Part shown: piece after piece, positions 60,235 through 64,000 of the stretch
How positions within the stretch are numbered: the stretch's first letter is position 1
Layout of the letters: each line of letters begins with the position of its first letter
Source of the DNA: an uncultured Sphingomonas sp.
Lineage (GTDB): Bacteria > Pseudomonadota > Alphaproteobacteria > Sphingomonadales > Sphingomonadaceae
Assembly (NCBI RefSeq): GCF_934560975.1
Contig: NZ_CAKTFO010000003.1
Location: 176,133-240,132, forward strand
Reading direction: 5' to 3'
Length of the DNA: 64,000 bases
Program-made: the position numbers and the translations under genes
The notes under the pieces: generated by a model
The model's input: only the letters and a program-made list of their open reading frames with translations
Database searches by the model: none
Told to the model about the DNA's origin: nothing

Positions 60235-61425
60235 TCAGGCCTGGGCCGCAGCCGCGGCCGCACCGGGCAGCGCCGGCAGGTCGAGGTGGGTCATGTTGCG
60301 GTTGGATGGATCGCCGGGCTTGCCGGTTCCTGCAGCCGGACCGCGCGGGGCGCTCCGGTTCGGGCTGGAGCCCTTTTCCTCCGGAGACTTCTCCAGCGCG
60401 CCCTTGCGGTCGGCAGGACGATAGGGTGCATTGTTGACCGGCGCATGGCTGCCCGGCTCCATGCTGTCATGGCGCATCGTCTCGCTCATGCAGGTCTGCC
60501 CCGGATGCACGCACACCTGCGCGACGCGGCTGAACAGCCCGCGCTCAACCGTGCCGTAGAGGATGGCGGGCACCCGCTCGCTGGGCTTTTCCAGCTGGAT
60601 ATACTCGCCGCGATCCAGCCGGCGCGCCGACGCCTGGCTTTCCGCCACGAAGCGGTCAAAGCCGGCCCGGTCGACCGAGATCATCGGAAAGTTCATGTAG
60701 GAGAAGCCGGCCCCCGAATAATTGGCGGACATGCCCTCGAACCGCCCGGTCCGCTCCAGCACGGCGTTCAGCTCCGTCTCCATGCCGGGCATCGTATAGA
60801 TCATGCCGGCAAGCGTGGGGACGTAGAAGGTATTCATCACCGAGGAGGAGGTCAGGCGGAAGCGGATCGGGCGATCGGTCGGCAGGACCAGCCGGTTCAC
60901 CATCGCGATGCCCTGTTCCGGATAGATGAACAGCCACTTCCAATCGAGCGACACCACCTGCACCTCCAGCGGGCGGACGTTGGCGGGAACGGGCTCACCC
61001 GCCTTCATCCGGTCAACCGGGCGGTAAGGGTCGAGCGTGTGCGTCGCCAGCCACGTCACCGCGCCCAACGCGATGATGATCAGCAGCGGGGCGGACCAGA
61101 TCACCAGCTCCAGCGACGTGGAATGGTCCCAGTCGGGCCGATATTCGGCATCCTCGTTGGACGCGCGATAACGCCATGCGAACACCACCGTCAGCACCAT
61201 CACCGGGATGATGATCAGCAGCATCAGCCCCGTGGAAATGAAGATCAGGTCGCGTTGCTGGCGCGCGACGTCGCCGGCGGGGTTCAGCACCGCCCTCTCG
61301 CACCCGGCGAGAAGCAGCGGCAACAGGAGCAGCCCCGGACGCGTGAGGCGCCTCGTGGCGTTGGACAGGTTTATGCGCATGACCGCGCCCGTAGACTCGC
61401 TTTGTGGCGATGCAACATTGGACAT
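60235..61425 (-). CDS. cyoA: cytochrome bo3 ubiquinol oxidase subunit II
   Basis: Product of 396 residues. A lipobox (LLLAGC, Cys near 42) follows a long n-region; two membrane helices and the cupredoxin domain come next (VQVVSLDWKWLFIYPEQGIA, SSSVMNTFYVPTLAGMIYTMPGM). CuA ligands are absent, as expected for a quinol oxidase. The C-terminal ~85 residues form a Pro/Ala/Gly-rich tail beyond the domain. ATG 61425 has TAGGAC upstream; ATG 61380 is the alternative. It is the first gene of the cyoABCD-SURF1-regB-regA operon and diverges from an MFS gene. Confidence 0.95.
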   Translation of the reverse strand: MSNVASPQSESTGAVMRINLSNATRRLTRPGLLLLPLLLAGCERAVLNPAGDVARQQRDLIFISTGLMLLIIIPVMVLTVVFAWRYRASNEDAEYRPDWDHSTSLELVIWSAPLLIIIALGAVTWLATHTLDPYRPVDRMKAGEPVPANVRPLEVQVVSLDWKWLFIYPEQGIAMVNRLVLPTDRPIRFRLTSSSVMNTFYVPTLAGMIYTMPGMETELNAVLERTGRFEGMSANYSGAGFSYMNFPMISVDRAGFDRFVAESQASARRLDRGEYIQLEKPSERVPAILYGTVERGLFSRVAQVCVHPGQTCMSETMRHDSMEPGSHAPVNNAPYRPADRKGALEKSPEEKGSSPNRSAPRGPAAGTGKPGDPSNRNMTHLDLPALPGAAAAAAQA

Positions 61426-61565
61426 TTTGTCCTATCCCCAATAGCGGGTTGAACGGGCAAAGGCCCTACCGAATAAGACGGGCGTGTCCACCGTATTCGC
61501 GGATTGCACCCTGTCTGCCCTGATCATCGTTTGACGGGGACGGAACCCCGGGAGATAAAAGCGCC

Positions 61566-62903
61566 ATGAGTGCCCCCCTCGCCGCGTCGAACTCGACGCC
61601 CCTCGAACGTGACGCACGGGTGGTGAATGCCCGCGGCCACCATCATGACGTGCATCCGGGCGAGATCGCCATCGGCGTGATCATCGGGCGGACGAGCGAG
61701 TTCTTCGACTTCTTCGTCTACGCGATCGCGTCCGTGCTGGTGTTCCCGTCGCTCATCTTCCCGCAGGTGGATGCGCTGACCGGCACCTTGTATTCCTTTG
61801 CGCTGTTTCCGCTGGCGTTTCTGGCTCGGCCGCTCGGCTCCTTGATCTTTATCACGATCGATCGCCGTTATGGGCGAGGGGTGAAGCTCACCATCTCCCT
61901 GTTCCTGCTGGGCCTGTCCACCATCGCCATGGCATTCGTGCCGGGTTATCAGCAGATCGGGGTGGCGGCCGCATGGTTCCTGGCCGCGCTCCGCATCGGT
62001 CAGGGTATCGCGCTCGGTGGCGTCTGGGACGGCCTGCCGTCGCTGCTGGCACTCAATGCGCCGCAGAAGCACCGTGGCTGGTATGCGATGATCCCGCAAC
62101 TGGGCGCCCCGCTGGGCCTGCTGGTGGCGAGCGGCCTGTTTGCCTTCTTCAGCTCCGCGCTGCCCGCGCAGGACTTCCTCGCCTGGGGCTGGCGTTACCC
62201 GTTCTTTGTGGCGTTCGCGATCAACGTGGTGGCGCTGTTCGCCCGGCTGCGTCTGGTCGTCACGCCCGAGTTTGAGCACCTGTTTGAAACGCGCGAACTG
62301 CAACCGGCCTCCATTCGCGAGACCCTGCGTGAGGATGGCCGCATCGTGCTGCTCGGCGCCTTTGCTCCGCTTGCCAGCTTCGCGCTGTTCCACCTCGTAA
62401 CCGTGTTTCCGCTGTCGTGGGCGGTGCTGTTCAATCGTGAATCGGCGTCGCGCTTTCTGGTCATCGAGATGGCCGGCGCGGTGGTCGGCGTCCTGGCGAT
62501 GCTGGCGTCCGGATTGCTGGCCGACCGCTTCGGTCGCCGCAATGTGCTGGGCGTGTCGGCGGGGCTGATCGGTGTGTTCAGCGGTCTCGCCCCGACGCTG
62601 CTGGATGCGGGCGCGAGCGGCGAGTTGACCTACATGCTGGGCGGCTTCCTGCTGCTCGGCCTGGCTTTTGGGCAGTCGTCGGGCGCGATCAACGCCAGCT
62701 TCAGCGGCGCGCATCGGTACACCGGTGCTGCGCTGACCTCCGACCTGTCGTGGCTGCTCGGCGCCGGCTTCGCGCCGCTCGCGGCATTGCTGCTGGCGAG
62801 CAACTTCGGTCTGTGGGCGATCGGTGCCTATCTGTTGTCGGGCGCGGTCTGCACGCTGGTCGCGCTGGGCATCAACAAGGAACTGGCGCGTCAGACCAGC
62901 TGA
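61566..62903 (+). CDS. MFS transporter, metabolite:H+ symporter type
   Basis: Product of 445 residues with twelve predicted helices. The metabolite:H+ symporter features are GRTSEFFDFFVYAIASVLVFP, the RPLGSLIFITIDRRYGR loop and RIGQGIALGGVWDG. It probably imports a small organic acid or other metabolite. GGGAG precedes the ATG. It is divergent from cyoA, sharing a 140-base intergenic region. A His-rich spot (RGHHHDVHPGE) lies in the N-terminal cytoplasmic tail. Confidence 0.9.
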   Translation: MSAPLAASNSTPLERDARVVNARGHHHDVHPGEIAIGVIIGRTSEFFDFFVYAIASVLVFPSLIFPQVDALTGTLYSFALFPLAFLARPLGSLIFITIDRRYGRGVKLTISLFLLGLSTIAMAFVPGYQQIGVAAAWFLAALRIGQGIALGGVWDGLPSLLALNAPQKHRGWYAMIPQLGAPLGLLVASGLFAFFSSALPAQDFLAWGWRYPFFVAFAINVVALFARLRLVVTPEFEHLFETRELQPASIRETLREDGRIVLLGAFAPLASFALFHLVTVFPLSWAVLFNRESASRFLVIEMAGAVVGVLAMLASGLLADRFGRRNVLGVSAGLIGVFSGLAPTLLDAGASGELTYMLGGFLLLGLAFGQSSGAINASFSGAHRYTGAALTSDLSWLLGAGFAPLAALLLASNFGLWAIGAYLLSGAVCTLVALGINKELARQTS

Positions 62904-63096
62904 TGCCGCGTCGGTCATCCCGTGCATGGCCCTATGTCGGCCCGAAGCGGTGGGTGATCTGGACATCCGACATGGTCGCGCAACGATCATATTGCGGCAA
63001 GGGGAGGCGGGCATCGTGGATGTCCGCCTTCTTCATGTCTGAGCCGAAAGATCTGGTCGAGAGGAGGTCGCGATCCGTGCGGCGGCAAGCCTGCGT
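62904..63096. other. intergenic region with no recognised feature
   Basis: This stretch lies between the MFS stop and the end of the DedA-like pseudogene. Short open frames occur on both strands, but none has a ribosome binding site or recognisable sequence. Confidence 0.4.
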
Positions 63097-63752
63097 TCAG
63101 GCTTTGCGGGTCCGGTCGCGCTTGCGACTCGCCATCGCAATCACCTTGGCGTCGATCGCGGCGGCGCCTACCGTCATGCCCGTCACGACCTGCCCAACGG
63201 CGAGGATGTGCTGCTCGGTGATCTGATCCGTCGGACCTGGCCATTGTGTCGCGAGGAACTCCGGTATGGGCAGCGTGGGAACGCACAAGATGGCGGATAC
63301 GATATGGGCTGCCTGAAAGATCCGCGTCCTCATTCCTACCATGCCGGCAACCAGGGGATGGTGGCGCGGACCGGACCGAGGAAGCGCCCCAGCAACAGCG
63401 ACGTGAAGCCGTAACAACGGAAAAACAGGCGAGCCCTCGCTATGCCGAGGCAATGAGGATTGAGCGGACTCATGCCGGTAGGCCAATGAACCGAGGGCCT
63501 GGCCGATCCCGAACGATACCCAGTGTCTGGGGATGGTGCCGATCACCGCCCCCGAGAATCACTGGGAGGGGGCCAAGTATTCCAGCCGCGATCATGCCGC
63601 CAGGAGCGATGATCAACGCGGCGCAGGGATCAGTGCCTCTATCACGGCCAGCGATTCTCCAAACGTCAGCAAGCCCATGATCGGCCCAGCCCACGCCGAT
63701 GCTCTTTGACGACGACGACGGTGTCCGCAATCAGGTCATCCATCGACGCCAT
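63097..63752 (-). pseudogene. DedA family membrane protein pseudogene (multiple frameshifts)
   Basis: Successive pieces of a DedA protein can be read in changing minus-strand frames: MDDLIADTVVVVKEH (start), MGLLTFGESLAVIEALIPAP, LIIAPGGMIAAGILGPLPVILGG, GTIPRHWVSFGIGQALGSLAYRH, LFFRCYGFTSLLLGRFLGPVRATIP, then PLVAGMVGMRTRIFQAAH to a normal-looking C terminus RKRDRTRKA. The order matches intact DedA proteins, and at least five frame changes separate the pieces. No single frame encodes more than about a third. It is therefore a decayed copy; the intact DedA gene at 17.2 kb differs in sequence and is not an obvious recent duplicate. Confidence 0.8.
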
Positions 63753-64000
63753 CTGTCTTTTCCTGTCTCGGCTCTTCCTGCTGTGTACGCCATCGACGAG
63801 CGCCTCCGGGACTTGCAACCCAGCGAGCGCAGGACGCCTTGATCCCGCGACTGGCCGCCGTGGTACACCTCTGTCGGCCAAATGCTCCGGGCGGCTGCAA
63901 TCCGCACCCTACCAGGTCACCTGATCCCGTTGATTCGCGCTGTGATTCGCTTCGTTATGGTTTTGGAATTGGCGGTTTTCGGGGGTTTGCAACAAAAGTG
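63753..64000. other. right-edge region with no recognised feature
   Basis: Upstream of the DedA-like pseudogene I see no credible gene, tRNA or repeat. The final ~40 bases are more AT-rich than the surroundings and may belong to a feature beyond the window. Confidence 0.4.

Noticed and set aside
1..64000. CRISPR arrays, tRNA or rRNA genes, insertion sequences, prophage
   Set aside because: I looked for spaced direct repeats, cloverleaf-like segments, transposase motifs and phage structural genes and saw none that stand up.

Overview
The window is a high-GC, densely packed chromosomal segment from an alphaproteobacterium, most likely a Sphingomonas or close Sphingomonadaceae relative. The evidence is the number of TonB-dependent receptors (four), FAD-dependent 'tryptophan halogenase' genes beside one of them, a cyoABCD-SURF1-regB-regA cluster, REP-like palindromes built on CTCC(T/C)GCG-type stems, and protein families typical of the order. 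No rRNA, tRNA, CRISPR array, insertion sequence or phage gene was found.

Layout. (1) 0-13.2 kb: a secreted DUF5695 protein, then mostly housekeeping genes: acs with an SBF-type transporter, prfC, a lipoprotein phosphodiesterase, ychF, a TIGR02466 oxygenase-like gene, a 55-residue double CxxC protein, pth, rplY and a TraB/GumN protein. (2) 13.3-20.3 kb: a secreted GH3 beta-glucosidase, a REP-like element, two small hypothetical genes, a TetR regulator with matching palindromes in two promoters, and a sirB1-ppa-GATase-dedA run. (3) 20.4-28.2 kb: a TonB receptor, a YceI gene whose ribosome binding site lies in a long inverted repeat, and an apparent phosphate-scavenging operon (TonB receptor, PI-PLC-like enzyme, class A acid phosphatase). 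(4) 28.4-30.1 kb: a DEAD-box helicase with its terminator, then a REPIN-like repeat. (5) 30.4-54.5 kb: a large carbohydrate-utilisation region. It holds an overlapping GH27-GH2-GH74 operon divergent from a DgoR-like GntR gene, a GntR-S9 peptidase-TonB receptor-two halogenase run, and a TonB receptor-GH2(Tat)-GH27 operon. The set fits uptake and periplasmic trimming of a galactose-decorated plant glycan such as xyloglucan or galactomannan, which is inference. (6) 54.6-61.4 kb: a seven-gene cytochrome bo3 oxidase operon ending in the RegB/RegA redox two-component system, with four consecutive 4-base gene overlaps. (7) 61.5-64 kb: an MFS transporter and a DedA-family pseudogene broken by several frameshifts.

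How the genes connect. The DUF5695 gene at the left edge and the TonB receptor at 54.4 kb carry the same 14-base promoter/operator sequence, so two loci 51 kb apart may share one regulon. Extracytoplasmic glycosidases (GH2, GH3, GH27 and GH74), TonB receptors and two FCD-type GntR regulators form the catabolic theme; acs and the cyo oxidase represent central energy metabolism. The observations most worth testing are the twin halogenases next to a TonB receptor and an S9 peptidase, the YceI leader structure, the TetR double-operator circuit and the PLC/phosphatase/TonB operon.
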